Positions 45,765-54,714 of a stretch of 64,000 nt of DNA are shown here, piece after piece. The translations under genes and the position numbers were made by a program. The notes under the pieces were generated by a model that was given only the letters and a program-made list of their open reading frames with translations, ran no database searches and was not told the origin of the DNA. The stretch's first letter is position 1. The number at the start of each line of letters is the position of its first letter. This stretch comes from Segniliparus rotundus DSM 44985 (lineage in GTDB: Bacteria > Actinomycetota > Actinomycetes > Mycobacteriales > Mycobacteriaceae), in the NCBI RefSeq assembly GCF_000092825.1, contig NC_014168.1, forward strand, positions 2,037,946 to 2,101,945, read 5' to 3'.

Positions 45765-46325
45765 TCATCCCGCGCAATGCGCGGACTCGTAGAGCTCTTG
45801 CGGGATTTGGTCGATCCGCTCGACTCTGTCCCCGCTCCAGCGGTATTTGATATTGGCAGAGCCGGACATGGTGGTGGCAGACTCCTGGCCACGCGGCCAT
45901 CGGTACTGGACGAGCACAGTGTCCCCTCGGGCCGACTTGACCGATGCGCGTCCGAACGCGCACGAGTCGGCCGTCCCGACGAATGCGCCTTTGTGGAAGA
46001 ACAGCACCTGCCGCGGGCCGAGCGGGTCCGTGTCCCCTTCGAGCGCGACCACAGCCGCCGTGAGCTCGCCGCAATGGTCGTAGCGGCCCGTGTAGGACTG
46101 CGACCATTTTTTGCCCGCAGGCGCGGGCAAAGCGCCCGCCGCCGCGCGGACCTCCGGCGCGTCGGGGACCTGGGGGCACGGGTTCGGGCTGATCGCAGCC
46201 AGGCCGCTGCGCTGCTCGGCCATGGTCGCGAACCCCTGCGCCCCTTCTTCGGCCGTCGTGCCGGAGTGAGCACAGGAAGCGCAAAGAAACACCGCCGCAA
46301 AGCCCGAAAGCCACATCGTCCGCAT
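45765..46325 (-). CDS. LppP/LprE-family lipoprotein
   Basis: 186 residues. Lipoprotein-type signal MRTMWLSGFAAVFLCASCAH with the probable acylated Cys in CASC. The body has the family landmarks: YDHCGELTAAVVALEGDTDP, PRQVLFFHKGAFVGTADSCA, and VLVQYRWPRGQESATTMSGS. Mycobacterial LppP and LprE are envelope lipoproteins of unclear function. ATG 46325 lies eight bases after TAATCT (46339-46334); the frame starts at 46346. Confidence 0.8.
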   Translation of the reverse strand: MRTMWLSGFAAVFLCASCAHSGTTAEEGAQGFATMAEQRSGLAAISPNPCPQVPDAPEVRAAAGALPAPAGKKWSQSYTGRYDHCGELTAAVVALEGDTDPLGPRQVLFFHKGAFVGTADSCAFGRASVKSARGDTVLVQYRWPRGQESATTMSGSANIKYRWSGDRVERIDQIPQELYESAHCAG

Positions 46326-46357
46326 GCGGTCCGAGATTACCGGCACAATGGACTGTC

Positions 46358-47053
46358 ATGATGGACAAACTCGCCGCCTGGTGGTCACATCCGCGATTCG
46401 CCAAAGCGCGCCCGATGCTCATCGACACCGCTCTGCCCGCAGGCTGCTATTACATCCTGCACAGCTGGCTCGGGCACTCCGCCCTCTTCGCCTTCTCGGT
46501 CGCCGCCGTGCTCCTGTGCGCGCGCGTGGGCTTCACGGTCGCGCGGGAGCGCCGCGTCGATTCCTTCCAAATCTTGGTGCTCGCTTCGATCCTGGTCTCT
46601 CTCGCGCTCGCGATCATCGCCGACGACTCGCGGATCGCCCTGCTGCGCGGTTCGATTTACTCCACTGTGCTGGGCGTGGGCTGCGCGATCACGACGTTTG
46701 TGGGCAAACCGCTTTTAGAGCGGATCATGCGCCCCGGCCTTGCCCTCACCTCGCCGGGGCTCGAAGCGGCTTGGGAGCAGTGCTGGGACACCGACCAGCC
46801 GTTCCGCCGCAGAGTCCGCCAACTCAACCTGCTCTACGGGGCCAGTTTCCTCGCGAGCGCCGCGACGCGCGCCTGGGTGGTCTACCACACCAGCGAAGGC
46901 GTCGCCGTCGCCGCGAGCGGCGTGCCCGGCATGGTCATCTCCGGCGTGGTCGCAATCGCCACCGCGGTCCTCGCTATGCCGCTGGTCAGCGCCCTGGAGC
47001 GAGTCCGCAAACAGAATGCCGGGCATCCGGAGAAAGCCGAAGCCGGAATCTGA
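46358..47053 (+). CDS. VC0807-like multi-pass membrane protein
   Basis: 231 residues with about six hydrophobic segments (for example LIDTALPAGCYYILHSWLGH, FQILVLASILVSLALAIIAD, LRGSIYSTVLGVGCAITTFV). The layout, with RPGLALTSPGLEAAWEQCWD between helices, matches the VC0807-like family related to intracellular septation protein A; function unknown. ATG 46358 or 46361 could be used; no clear Shine-Dalgarno. A stop-overlapping hairpin ends the gene. Confidence 0.68.
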   Translation: MMDKLAAWWSHPRFAKARPMLIDTALPAGCYYILHSWLGHSALFAFSVAAVLLCARVGFTVARERRVDSFQILVLASILVSLALAIIADDSRIALLRGSIYSTVLGVGCAITTFVGKPLLERIMRPGLALTSPGLEAAWEQCWDTDQPFRRRVRQLNLLYGASFLASAATRAWVVYHTSEGVAVAASGVPGMVISGVVAIATAVLAMPLVSALERVRKQNAGHPEKAEAGI

Positions 47054-47062
47054 GTTCCGGCT
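47041..47062 (+). terminator. Hairpin over the stop codon of the VC0807-like gene
   Basis: AGCCGGAA-TCTGAG-TTCCGGCT, eight-base perfect stem containing the TGA stop in its loop, followed by CTTTCG. Plausible weak terminator. Confidence 0.5.
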
Positions 47063-47208
47063 CTTTCGCGGCGTGTGGCCCGATCAGGAAACCTACCGAT
47101 CCGGCAGCCGTGGCCATTGCGCGGACGCGCGCACCCCGCCCAGCGCCGCACGGGCGGGCTGCGACCGCCCGAGACGCGGCGAAGCCGCAGGAGCCAGACC
47201 CGGACCCC

Positions 47209-47238
47209 TTACTATCCCATATACTGGGATAGTAATAT
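47209..47238 (+). promoter_or_regulatory. Palindromic operator overlapping the MFS promoter
   Basis: TTACTATCCCA-TATAC-TGGGATAGTAA (47209-47235): perfect 11-base arms around a five-base centre. It overlaps the -10 TAATAT (47233-47238), which is six bases before ATG 47245. Almost certainly an operator for a dimeric repressor; no regulator gene is adjacent. Confidence 0.75.
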
Positions 47239-47244
47239 CAAAAT

Positions 47245-48458
47245 ATGGACAAATGTCCCGGCTCGGCCTACCGCTGGGCGATGCTCGCCCTCGCCACGAG
47301 TTCGTCCGCGGCCGCCACCATGGTCATCGGCGCGGGCGGTTCCTCATCCCCGCGCTGCTCGCTCAGCGCGGGCTTTCCTTGCCTCAAGCAGGCCTCGTGG
47401 CCGCGATGACCTCGTTCGGGATCACGCTGACCTTGATCGGATGGGGCTTTCTCATCGACCGCCACGGGGAGCGGTGGACGCTGACAGCAGGGCTCGCCCT
47501 CGCTGGCACGAGCACCTGGACGGCCGCATTGGGAGGCGATCCGAGATGGATCGGCGGCTGTCTCTTCGTCGCCGGCATGGCATGCGGCAGCACCAACGCC
47601 GCGAGCGGGCGCATCGTCGTGGGTTGGTTCCCGAAAGAGCAACGGGGCCTCGCCATGGGAATACGGCAAATGGCGCAGCCGCTCGGCATGGGGGCCGACG
47701 CCCTGGCGCTCCCCGGTGTGGCGCAACACCAAGGCGTGGCGGCCTCGCTCATCATCCCAGCGGTCGCCGCCCTCGTCTTCGCGGCTCTCTGCGCCGTGTT
47801 CGCGCGGACCCCACAGGCGAAAAGCGCCGAACACGCGGCCGCGGATGGCGACAACCCGTACCGGAGAGGAAGTTTCCTGTGGCTCCTGCACGCAGTGTCC
47901 GTGCTGCTCGTCATCCCGCAGAACCTCGTGTGGACATACATGTTCACCTGGCTCAACCACTCCCTCGGGTGGGGCGAGACCCGAGCAGGGGCGCTCGTCG
48001 CGCTCGCGAACGTCCTGGGGGCCGCGGGGAGAGTGGCCGCAGGGATCTGGTCGGACCGGGCCGGGAGCCGAACATGGACCATCCGCATGATCGCGGCCAT
48101 CGCCGCCGGGCTGCTGGGCTGCCTCGCGCTCGCGAGCTGGGGGCACGCGACACCGGCGGCAGTCGCGCTCATGGTCGCCGCCTGCGTCATCACCTGCGCG
48201 GACAACGGCCTCGCCTTCACCTCGGTGGCCGAGTTCGCCGGACCGAGCTGGTCCGGGCGGGCGCTTGGCGCGCAGAACACCTGCCAATACACCGCAGGCT
48301 TCCTCGTGCCGCCCTGTTTCGGCTGGCTCATCGAAACGACCAGCTACACCAGCTCTTTCGCTGTGTGCGCAGTGATCGCGGCTTCCGCGATTGCGCTCGT
48401 GCCCAAAGACGAAGGCGACCGAGCGCGCGGCGTCAGCGGGCGGCGCTGCGGGCCGTAA
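47245..48458 (+). pseudogene. MFS transporter interrupted by a frameshift
   Basis: The N-terminus starts at ATG 47245 (MDKCPGSAYRWAMLALATSS, leading into the first helix ...TMVIGAG) but runs to a stop at 47409. The rest of a normal MFS protein continues in the -1 frame from about 47337 (FLIPALLAQRGLSLPQAGLV, IGWGFLIDRHGERWTLTAGL, SGRIVVGWFPKEQRGLAMGI) to 48458. Joining them near 47325-47340 (GCGCGGGCGG) gives about 404 residues, typical MFS length, with no other break. One base appears lost. The promoter and operator are intact, so the event is recent or an error. Confidence 0.75.
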
Positions 48459-49095
48459 TGGCGTCCCGAGAGATGAAGACGTCGTAATCGCCCGGATTCG
48501 AGACCACAACACTGCCGTAGGCCGAGCGCACAAATGGCTTGGTCCACCATGTGCGGTCCTGCATCTCTTTGAAGAAGTCTCTGTCGTCGTTCAAAATGAC
48601 GGCGTCTTTGCTCGGGTGGTGGCCGTCCTCGAACTGGCCGTCGAGCCGGGTGATCTTGTAGCCGCCGCGAAGGCCGAGCGTGTTCGCCAATGGTTCGAGC
48701 TCGACGATATTCGCTTGCAGCGCCCATCTGTCGCCCTCGAGCTGATACGTCTTCCGGGAAGCGACACTGGTGTGGTCCTCCCCGTAGAGCGTCAGCTCGA
48801 CGTTGAGCCGACCAGGGGCGTTTTCAATCTTCGAAGCCACGACGTGCGCGGCCTTGACCTCACCTGTCAGACCCAGGTACCCCTGGATCAGCGTGGTGAT
48901 CCAGGTGAGGAACGTCGCGATCGAGACCATGACGGCGCCGCCGAAGCCGTGCTTGAGCCTTGGCCGCCAGCGGCGCTTCTGCTCCCCTGTCTGCTTCCGC
49001 CGCCCGACCAGCATCGAAACCAGAAGGCCGCCGCCGACGAGGAACACCGCCAAAAGCACAGCCTGCACCCAGCCGAATTGCAACGAATAACTCAT
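48433..49095 (-). CDS. Membrane protein of unknown function
   Basis: 220 residues. Two hydrophobic segments (LQFGWVQAVLLAVFLVGGGL and GFGGAVMVSIATFLTWITTL) flank a basic loop, and the remaining 140 residues look soluble and mixed alpha/beta (GYKITRLDGQFEDGHHPSKD). No family recognised with confidence. Start uncertain: ATG 49095, or 49131 or 49137 in frame. Its 3' end overlaps the convergent MFS gene by 26 bases. The gap 49096-49211 shows no gene. Confidence 0.5.
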   Translation of the reverse strand: MSYSLQFGWVQAVLLAVFLVGGGLLVSMLVGRRKQTGEQKRRWRPRLKHGFGGAVMVSIATFLTWITTLIQGYLGLTGEVKAAHVVASKIENAPGRLNVELTLYGEDHTSVASRKTYQLEGDRWALQANIVELEPLANTLGLRGGYKITRLDGQFEDGHHPSKDAVILNDDRDFFKEMQDRTWWTKPFVRSAYGSVVVSNPGDYDVFISRDAITARSAAR

Positions 49096-49211
49096 ACTGT
49101 GGTTTGTACCAGAAGAGGGCTGCTGATTCATGCCCATCGGGCTTTGTTCGCGCCCGCGCCCAGGAAACGCGGAGTTTGCGGCCAGTCCGGCCCGGAGTCT
49201 CGGAGACGAGA

Positions 49212-49241
49212 AAGACCCCCGGCTGGAGAGCCGGGGGTCTT
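49212..49241 (-). terminator. Terminator after tRNA-Glu
   Basis: AAGACCCCCGGCT, four-base loop, exact complement; on the minus strand it is followed by TTTCTC. It begins five bases after the tRNA 3' end. Confidence 0.85.
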
Positions 49242-49246
49242 CGCTG

Positions 49247-49318
49247 TAGCCCCGACGGGACTCGAACCCGCGCTACTGCCGTGAGAGGGCAGCGTCCTAA
49301 CCGCTAAACGACAGGGCC
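49247..49318 (-). tRNA. tRNA-Glu (anticodon CTC)
   Basis: 72 bases on the minus strand, beginning GGCCCTG and ending CGGGGCTA. Anticodon arm CTGCC-CTCTCAC-GGCAG with anticodon CTC; T arm with TTCGAGT. The first acceptor pair is G-U. A strong -10 TATACT (49354-49349) lies upstream. CCA is not encoded. Confidence 0.93.
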
Positions 49319-49405
49319 TTGCACTCGATCTTGACGATCGCTCCGAATAGTATACACATTTTTTTGACACACTCTGACGTGTTTTCGACACACACGAAAG
49401 CGTGG

Positions 49406-49477
49406 CTGGGATACCAGGACTCGAACCTAGAATGAGTGAACCAGAATCACTAGTGTTGCCAATTACACCATATCCCA
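49406..49477 (-). tRNA. tRNA-Gln (anticodon CTG)
   Basis: 72 bases on the minus strand, acceptor TGGGATA paired with TATCCCA and discriminator G. Anticodon arm AGTGA-TTCTGGT-TCACT with anticodon CTG; T loop TTCGAGT. It lies between gltX and tRNA-Glu in the same orientation. CCA is not encoded. Confidence 0.93.
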
Positions 49478-49517
49478 ATTGGATTTTCAGCGTCCGCGAG
49501 TCTAGCAGACCGCGCAG

Positions 49518-51014
49518 TCACTGTCCAAGAATATCCCGGTGCGCCGAGCGCAGCCGGTGAATCGTCCGGTCCCGTCCGAGCAATTCCATCGACTCGAAGA
49601 GCGGCGGGCTGATCCGCGCCCCGGTGACTGCCACCCTGATCGGCCCGAACGCAGCACGAGGCTTCAATCCCAATCCGTCGATCAACGCGCTGTGCAACGC
49701 TGCTTCCAGCGCCTCGTGCGACCATGCGGGCGGCTCCCCGACCGCAGGATCGAGCACACCGAGGACGGCCTCCAGGACAGGCAGCGCGCCCGAGCCGAGC
49801 TCTTTCGCGGCGGACTGCGGGTCAAGACGGAAATCAGACTCCGGCGTGTACAGGAATTTCAGCAAATCCCAAGCCTCGCCCAACACCTGGACACGAGTCT
49901 GGACGAGTTCGGCCGCCACGCCGAAGAGCGCCCGGTCCTCCGAACCGGACAGACGGCCTTGGGCCACGAGGTAGGACCACAGCCGCTCCGCGAAATCCTC
50001 CGGCGCGAGCTGCCGCAGATGCGCCGCGTTGATGGCGTCCGCCTTTTTCTGGTCGAAGCGCGCGGGGCTCGACTTCACGTCGTGGACGTCGAACGCCGCC
50101 ACCATCTCCTGCAAGGAGAAAACGTCTCGGTCTTCGCCGATCCCCCAGCCCAGGAGCGCCAGGTAATTGAGCAGGCCCTCCGGGACGAAACCCCGGTCGC
50201 GATGGTGGAAGAGGCTCGACTCCGGGTCGCGTTTTGAGAGCTTTGTGTTCTTGTCGCCCATCACATACGGCATATGTCCGAACTCGGGCGGTTTGCCCTC
50301 GGACGCCCCGATCCGGCCGAGCGCCTCATGCAACGCCAACTGCCGGGGCGTGGAGGACAACAGGTCTTCCCCGCGCAAAACATGGGTGATCCCCATGAGC
50401 GCGTCGTCAACGGGATTGACCAAGGTGTACAGCGGGTCGCCGCTCACGCGGCTCAAAACATAATCGGACTGCGACACGGCCGGGTAGGAGATCCTGCCGC
50501 GGACAAGGTCCTCCCACTCGTGGTCGCGGTCCGGCATTTTCAACCGGATCACCGGCGCGCGGCCCTGCGACTTCAGGCGCTTGCGGTCGGCCTCGTCCAA
50601 TGTCCTGTCGAAGTTGTCGTAGCCGAGCTTGGGGTCGCGGCCAGCGGCGAGATGCCGGGCGGCGACCTCTTCCGCGGTCGAAAAACTCTCATACGCCTCG
50701 CCGGACTCCACCAGCTTGGCGAGCACGTCGCGGTACAAGTCGCGGCGCTGGGACTGGCGGTACGGCGCGTGCGGACCGCCGACCTCGGGCCCTTCGTCCC
50801 AGTGCAAGCCCAACCAGCGCAACGCGTCCAAGATCGCCTTGTAGGACTCTTCGGAGTCGCGGGAGGCGTCGGTGTCCTCAATGCGGAATACGAACGTACC
50901 GCCATGGTGACGGGCGAACGCCCAGTTGAAGAGGGCTGTGCGAACCAAACCGACGTGCGGCGTGCCCGTCGGGGAGGGGCAGAAGCGGACACGGACAGGC
51001 ACACGCTCAGGCAT
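49518..51014 (-). CDS. gltX: Glutamyl-tRNA synthetase
   Basis: 498 residues, class I synthetase. HIGH motif as [16 protein letters not shown] as [12 protein letters not shown]; also [20 protein letters not shown]. In actinobacteria that lack GlnRS this enzyme also charges tRNA-Gln for GatCAB, and both tRNA genes follow downstream. AAGGAG lies six bases before ATG 51014. It overlaps the FAH gene end (51007-51014), and FAH-gltX is a neighbour pair I recall from mycobacteria. Confidence 0.96.
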   Translation of the reverse strand: MPERVPVRVRFCPSPTGTPHVGLVRTALFNWAFARHHGGTFVFRIEDTDASRDSEESYKAILDALRWLGLHWDEGPEVGGPHAPYRQSQRRDLYRDVLAKLVESGEAYESFSTAEEVAARHLAAGRDPKLGYDNFDRTLDEADRKRLKSQGRAPVIRLKMPDRDHEWEDLVRGRISYPAVSQSDYVLSRVSGDPLYTLVNPVDDALMGITHVLRGEDLLSSTPRQLALHEALGRIGASEGKPPEFGHMPYVMGDKNTKLSKRDPESSLFHHRDRGFVPEGLLNYLALLGWGIGEDRDVFSLQEMVAAFDVHDVKSSPARFDQKKADAINAAHLRQLAPEDFAERLWSYLVAQGRLSGSEDRALFGVAAELVQTRVQVLGEAWDLLKFLYTPESDFRLDPQSAAKELGSGALPVLEAVLGVLDPAVGEPPAWSHEALEAALHSALIDGLGLKPRAAFGPIRVAVTGARISPPLFESMELLGRDRTIHRLRSAHRDILGQ

Positions 51015-51813
51015 GTGGCGCTCCTTTTTCTGAGACAACCGGGTTCGTCAAAGTCCCGACGCCTTCGATCATGATCGACACTTCGTCGCCGTCGACGATC
51101 GGTCCGACCCCTTCTGGTGTGCCGGTGAGGATGACATCCCCGGGCAAGAGCGTCATCGCACGAGAGCACCACGCGATGAGCTTCGGGATGCTGTGGATCA
51201 AAAGGCTCGTCCGGGAGTGCTGGCGCAGCTGCCAGGACTCTTCGCAAGCGCCGCGCACCTCCGTTCGTATCTCCAGGTCCTCCGGGTCGAGCTCGGTCTC
51301 GATCCACGGGCCGAGCGGGCAGAACGTGTCATGGCCCTTGGCGCGGGCCCACTGCCCGTCTTGACGTTGCTGGTCGCGGGCGGAAACGTCGTTGCCGACG
51401 GTGTAGCCGAGAACGACCGAGAACGCCTCGTCGCGCGGCACATTGCGGCACGGCCTCCCGATGACGACCGCGAGCTCGCCCTCGTGGTGGACGGTCTGGG
51501 CGTCGGACGGCAGCACGATCGGAGCGCCCGGTCCGACAATCGACGTCGAGGGCTTCAAGAAGATCAACGGCTCCTGCGGAGCCTCCCCGCCCATCTCCTT
51601 GGCGTGCGCGAGATAATTCTTGCCGACGCAGACCACTTTGGAGGCCAGAATCGGAGAAAGCACGCGCAGATCCGCGAGCGGCCAACGCTTCCCGGTGTAG
51701 GCGGGCTCGCCGAAGGGGTGGTCGGCGATCTCGTGGGCGACAGCATCCGGGCCGTCCCCCTCCACACGCACAAACGCGACGCCGTTCGGACTCGCTACCC
51801 TGCCTAACCTCAT
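51007..51813 (-). CDS. Fumarylacetoacetate hydrolase-family protein
   Basis: 268 residues. FAH fold: [20 protein letters not shown], then metal ligands in [15 protein letters not shown] (two Glu) and [14 protein letters not shown] (Asp), and [16 protein letters not shown] near the end. Activities in the family include 2-hydroxyhepta-2,4-diene-1,7-dioate isomerase and acylpyruvase; not resolvable here. ATG 51813 is eight bases after TAGGCT (51827-51822), the box shared with the divergent GDPD promoter. Confidence 0.9.
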   Translation of the reverse strand: MRLGRVASPNGVAFVRVEGDGPDAVAHEIADHPFGEPAYTGKRWPLADLRVLSPILASKVVCVGKNYLAHAKEMGGEAPQEPLIFLKPSTSIVGPGAPIVLPSDAQTVHHEGELAVVIGRPCRNVPRDEAFSVVLGYTVGNDVSARDQQRQDGQWARAKGHDTFCPLGPWIETELDPEDLEIRTEVRGACEESWQLRQHSRTSLLIHSIPKLIAWCSRAMTLLPGDVILTGTPEGVGPIVDGDEVSIMIEGVGTLTNPVVSEKGAPHA

Positions 51814-51821
51814 GGGCTTCG

Positions 51822-51831
51822 AGCCTACTAT
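51822..51831. promoter_or_regulatory. Overlapping divergent -10 boxes for FAH and GDPD genes
   Basis: The minus-strand -10 TAGGCT (51827-51822) and the plus-strand -10 TACTAT (51826-51831) share the two central bases TA. The two start codons are 25 bases apart, and both mRNAs would be leaderless. Confidence 0.6.
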
Positions 51832-51838
51832 GAACGGC

Positions 51839-52825
51839 ATGGGATTGATCCGCGCCGTCCTCATGCTCTGCACTGTCAGCCTCGGGGCGGCCGCCGACAG
51901 CGGGGGGCCTTGCGCGGTCTTCGACCTGGAGGCGCACCGAGGCGGGATGGGGCTGACCGTGGAGTCCACTCTTGCCTCGTTCGCGAAGGGGTTGTCTGTG
52001 GGCGTCACCACGTTGGAGATGGACGTGCAAATCACCAAGGACCATGTCGCCGTGATCACGCACGACCGCAAAGTCGACCCGTCGAAATGTTCCGGCCAGT
52101 ACGCGGGGCGCTTCATCAAAGACCTCACTTTCGCCCAAATCGAAACGCTGGACTGTGGTTCCAAGACCTTGTCGAACTACCCCGAGCAGCACGCGGCGCC
52201 CCACGCGAAGATGCCCGCCCTGCGTTCGGTTTTGGAGCTTGCCCGCCAGCGGGGCCCCGGCGCGACCAGGCTGAACATCGAGACGAAAGTCGAGGCAGCG
52301 GCGCCGTCCGAGACCGCCCCCCGCGAGGAATTCGTCCGTATTGTCGCAGAGGAGATCCGGCGAGCGGGCCTCGCCGGACAGGCTGTCATCGAAAGCTTCG
52401 ACTGGGGGGCGCTCGAACTGATGCGCCGCATCGCCCCGGAACTGCCGCTCATCGCGCTCACATCGCCCGCGTTCTGCGCCGATGAGACCTCGCGCAATCC
52501 GTGGCTCGGCGGTGTCGCCTTGGCAGACTTCGGCGGCGACGCCATCGCGGCGGCGAAATCCATCGGCGCGACGGCGATCTCCCCGCAATACGGCGACCCG
52601 CAAGACGGCAAGCTCGGCGATCCGGGTTTCCGACTGCTGACGACACAAGAGTACGTGGAACGCGCGCACGCAGAGGGCATGAAGGTCATTCCGTGGACCG
52701 TGGACGACAAGGCGACTATGGCCGCGCTGGTGGACTCCGGCGCGGACGGGATCATCACGGACTACCCGGACGCATTGCGCGAAGTCTTGGCCGAGCGCGA
52801 CATGCCGCTGTCCCCAGCGTCGTGA
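51839..52825 (+). CDS. Secreted glycerophosphodiester phosphodiesterase
   Basis: 328 residues. Short signal peptide (MGLIRAVLMLCTVSLGAAAD) then a GDPD TIM barrel: first His in LEAHRGGMGLTVESTLASF, metal ligands in TTLEMDVQITKDHVAVITHD, and IPWTVDDKATMAALVDSGAD then GIITDYPDALREVL. The usual PENT is VEST here, retaining the Glu. It hydrolyses glycerophosphodiesters outside the cell. ATG 51839 is seven bases after TACTAT. Confidence 0.88.
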   Translation: MGLIRAVLMLCTVSLGAAADSGGPCAVFDLEAHRGGMGLTVESTLASFAKGLSVGVTTLEMDVQITKDHVAVITHDRKVDPSKCSGQYAGRFIKDLTFAQIETLDCGSKTLSNYPEQHAAPHAKMPALRSVLELARQRGPGATRLNIETKVEAAAPSETAPREEFVRIVAEEIRRAGLAGQAVIESFDWGALELMRRIAPELPLIALTSPAFCADETSRNPWLGGVALADFGGDAIAAAKSIGATAISPQYGDPQDGKLGDPGFRLLTTQEYVERAHAEGMKVIPWTVDDKATMAALVDSGADGIITDYPDALREVLAERDMPLSPAS

Positions 52826-52865
52826 GCCTCGGGCGAGCCGGTTCCAGGCGCTTCGGCACGAGCGC

Positions 52866-53710
52866 TCAGCGCAGCTCCACGCCCTTGCGCCGGGCGAACG
52901 AGACACCGGCGAACCTCATGATGAGACCGAGCGGGTCCGAGTACAACGAGCCGAACAGCCTCGGCACGGCATTGTAGAACCGAGCGTCCGCCCCGACCAA
53001 GATCCTGGCCTTGCGCTTGCCGACGCCTTGCACAATGGCCTCGGCCGCTGTGGCCGCATCGGTGAAAGACAGCAAATTGAACAGCTCGGCGATACCGGCT
53101 TTGTGCCCCTGCCCCGGATCGGACTTGGCGATCTGCGTGCGCACGAAGCCGGGGTGCACCGAGCTGACCCCGATAGGCCAGCGCAAGGCCTTGGCCTCTT
53201 GGCGCAACGCCTCGGTCAACCCGCGCACCGCGAACTTCGACATGTTGTACGAGCCGAGGAAAGGCATCGACATCAGGCCCTCGATGGAGGAGATGTTCAC
53301 AACGTACCCGTCGCCCGACTCGATCAGGTGCGGCAGGAACGCCTTGGTCCCATTGTGCACGCCGTGCGCGTTGATCCCGATGATCCAGTCGTGCTCTTCC
53401 CACGGGGTCGCCAGGACGCTGCCGACGACCGCGACACCCGCGTTGTTGACGATCACATTGACCTTGCCGAAGTCCGAACGCGCCTGCGCGGCGTGCTCAA
53501 TCACCGCAGCGCGGTCGGCGACGTCGAGCCGATACGCCTTGGCTTTTGCGCCAAGCCCGCGCACTTGCTCCGCCGTCTGCTCGACAGCCTCGAGGGAGAC
53601 GTCCGACAGCGCGAGCACGGCGCCCCGACGGGCGAACTGCACCGCCAGCTCGCGTCCGATCCCCCGCCCGCGCCGGTGATCGCCACAACCTTGCCTGTGA
53701 AGTCTTTCAT
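52866..53710 (-). pseudogene. SDR gene with a single-base frameshift near its start
   Basis: The start MKDFTGKVVAITGAGGG (ATG 53710, AAGGA seven bases upstream) is in one frame; GRELAVQFARRGAVLALSDV and the rest, through NNAG, VNISS and YNMSK, is in the -1 frame. The break is at C5 (53661-53665; G5 on the coding strand): one more G restores TGAGGGIGRELAV and gives 281 residues, colinear with the intact paralogue at 24930-25781. Everything downstream, including catalytic residues, is intact. Confidence 0.82.
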
Positions 53711-53755
53711 CGCACTATCCTTGCCGCATCTCGCACCGCGCCAGATATAACAATG

Positions 53756-54693
53756 TTAGCGCGTGGCGGAGCGCGGCGGCGGGGCTCCGGTGGCCTGAAC
53801 CCATCCGGCGTATGCCCTCGGATACCACCGCCACCGCACCGGGCGGACACGCCACTCTTTCCCGATGAAACGCGCCTGCGCGCGGTATCGCCGCGCTTCC
53901 GAGCGGGTCCAACGAATCCCGAAGCGTTCCCGGACGACTTCCGGCAGCCCGCCGAGGTACGCGAGCCGCAACGGCGGCCCGATGAGCGAGCGGACCAGGC
54001 GACGGCGCAGCATGAGATTGCCGAAGCGGTGGTATTGCTCGGGGAACGGCAAAGAGGCGGGCTTGCCGATCTTGGGGAAAACGCGACCGTCGATGAGCTC
54101 GAGCAACCAGTCAGAAGCTTCGTTCGGCTGCAGAACCGCACGGCAATGCCGCTCCCATTCGGACTGGAACGCGGCGCGGTCCTTGGGCACCGCGGCGTCG
54201 CTCACACCGTAACGGCGGTACCACGCGACTCCCTCTTGGTAGAGCTGCTCGCGCTCGGCATCGGCGAGCGGGCGGGGCGAGTACACATCCGCGACATGCT
54301 CCGCCATCACTTGGAAGGTCGCGTGCGCCCACCAATAGACGTCCGGGCTGAGCGCGTGGTAGGGCCGCCCGTCCGGCAGCGCGCCTTTGATCTCCTTGTG
54401 GAAGTCTCTGACCATGCGCCCGGTCTGCGCCTCAGGCTTGTCGTACACCACGCCGACGATGCCGGGCAAGGAGCGGAACACCCGGTCCATCGGGTCTTGA
54501 AAGAAATCCGAATGGTCGAGCAGGGCCTGGCCGATCACTGGATGCATGGTTTGCAAGACGCCTGCCATGCCGCCCGCGTAAGCGATCCGCGAGTCCCCTG
54601 CCAGCTGCCACAGCAGCGAACCGGGCCCAATGCCGTCGAATTGCCCGGACCTCGCAGGCGCTCGGGCATTGGCAGACGCACTCGCATTTCCAT
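53756..54693 (-). pseudogene. MpaB/latex-clearing-type (DUF2236) oxygenase gene with a probable frameshift
   Basis: The body, LGPGSLLWQLAGDSRIAYAG, MHPVIGQALLDHSDFFQDPM, VYWWAHATFQVMAEHV, matches heme-containing MpaB/Lcp-family oxygenases. In its own frame there is no ATG start. In the neighbouring frame ATG 54693 gives MEMRVRLPMPERLRGPGNST, a typical N-terminus, joining LGPGSLLW if one G is restored in GGGCCCGG (54618-54628). Joined length about 312 residues. The evidence is weaker than for the SDR because the N-terminus is short. Confidence 0.62.
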
Positions 54694-54714
54694 GAGACGA
54701 GTGACACAAAGCAA

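Noticed and set aside
47325-47345. Programmed -1 frameshift in the MFS gene
   Set aside because: No X-XXY-YYZ slippery heptamer or downstream pseudoknot candidate is visible; a lost base is simpler.
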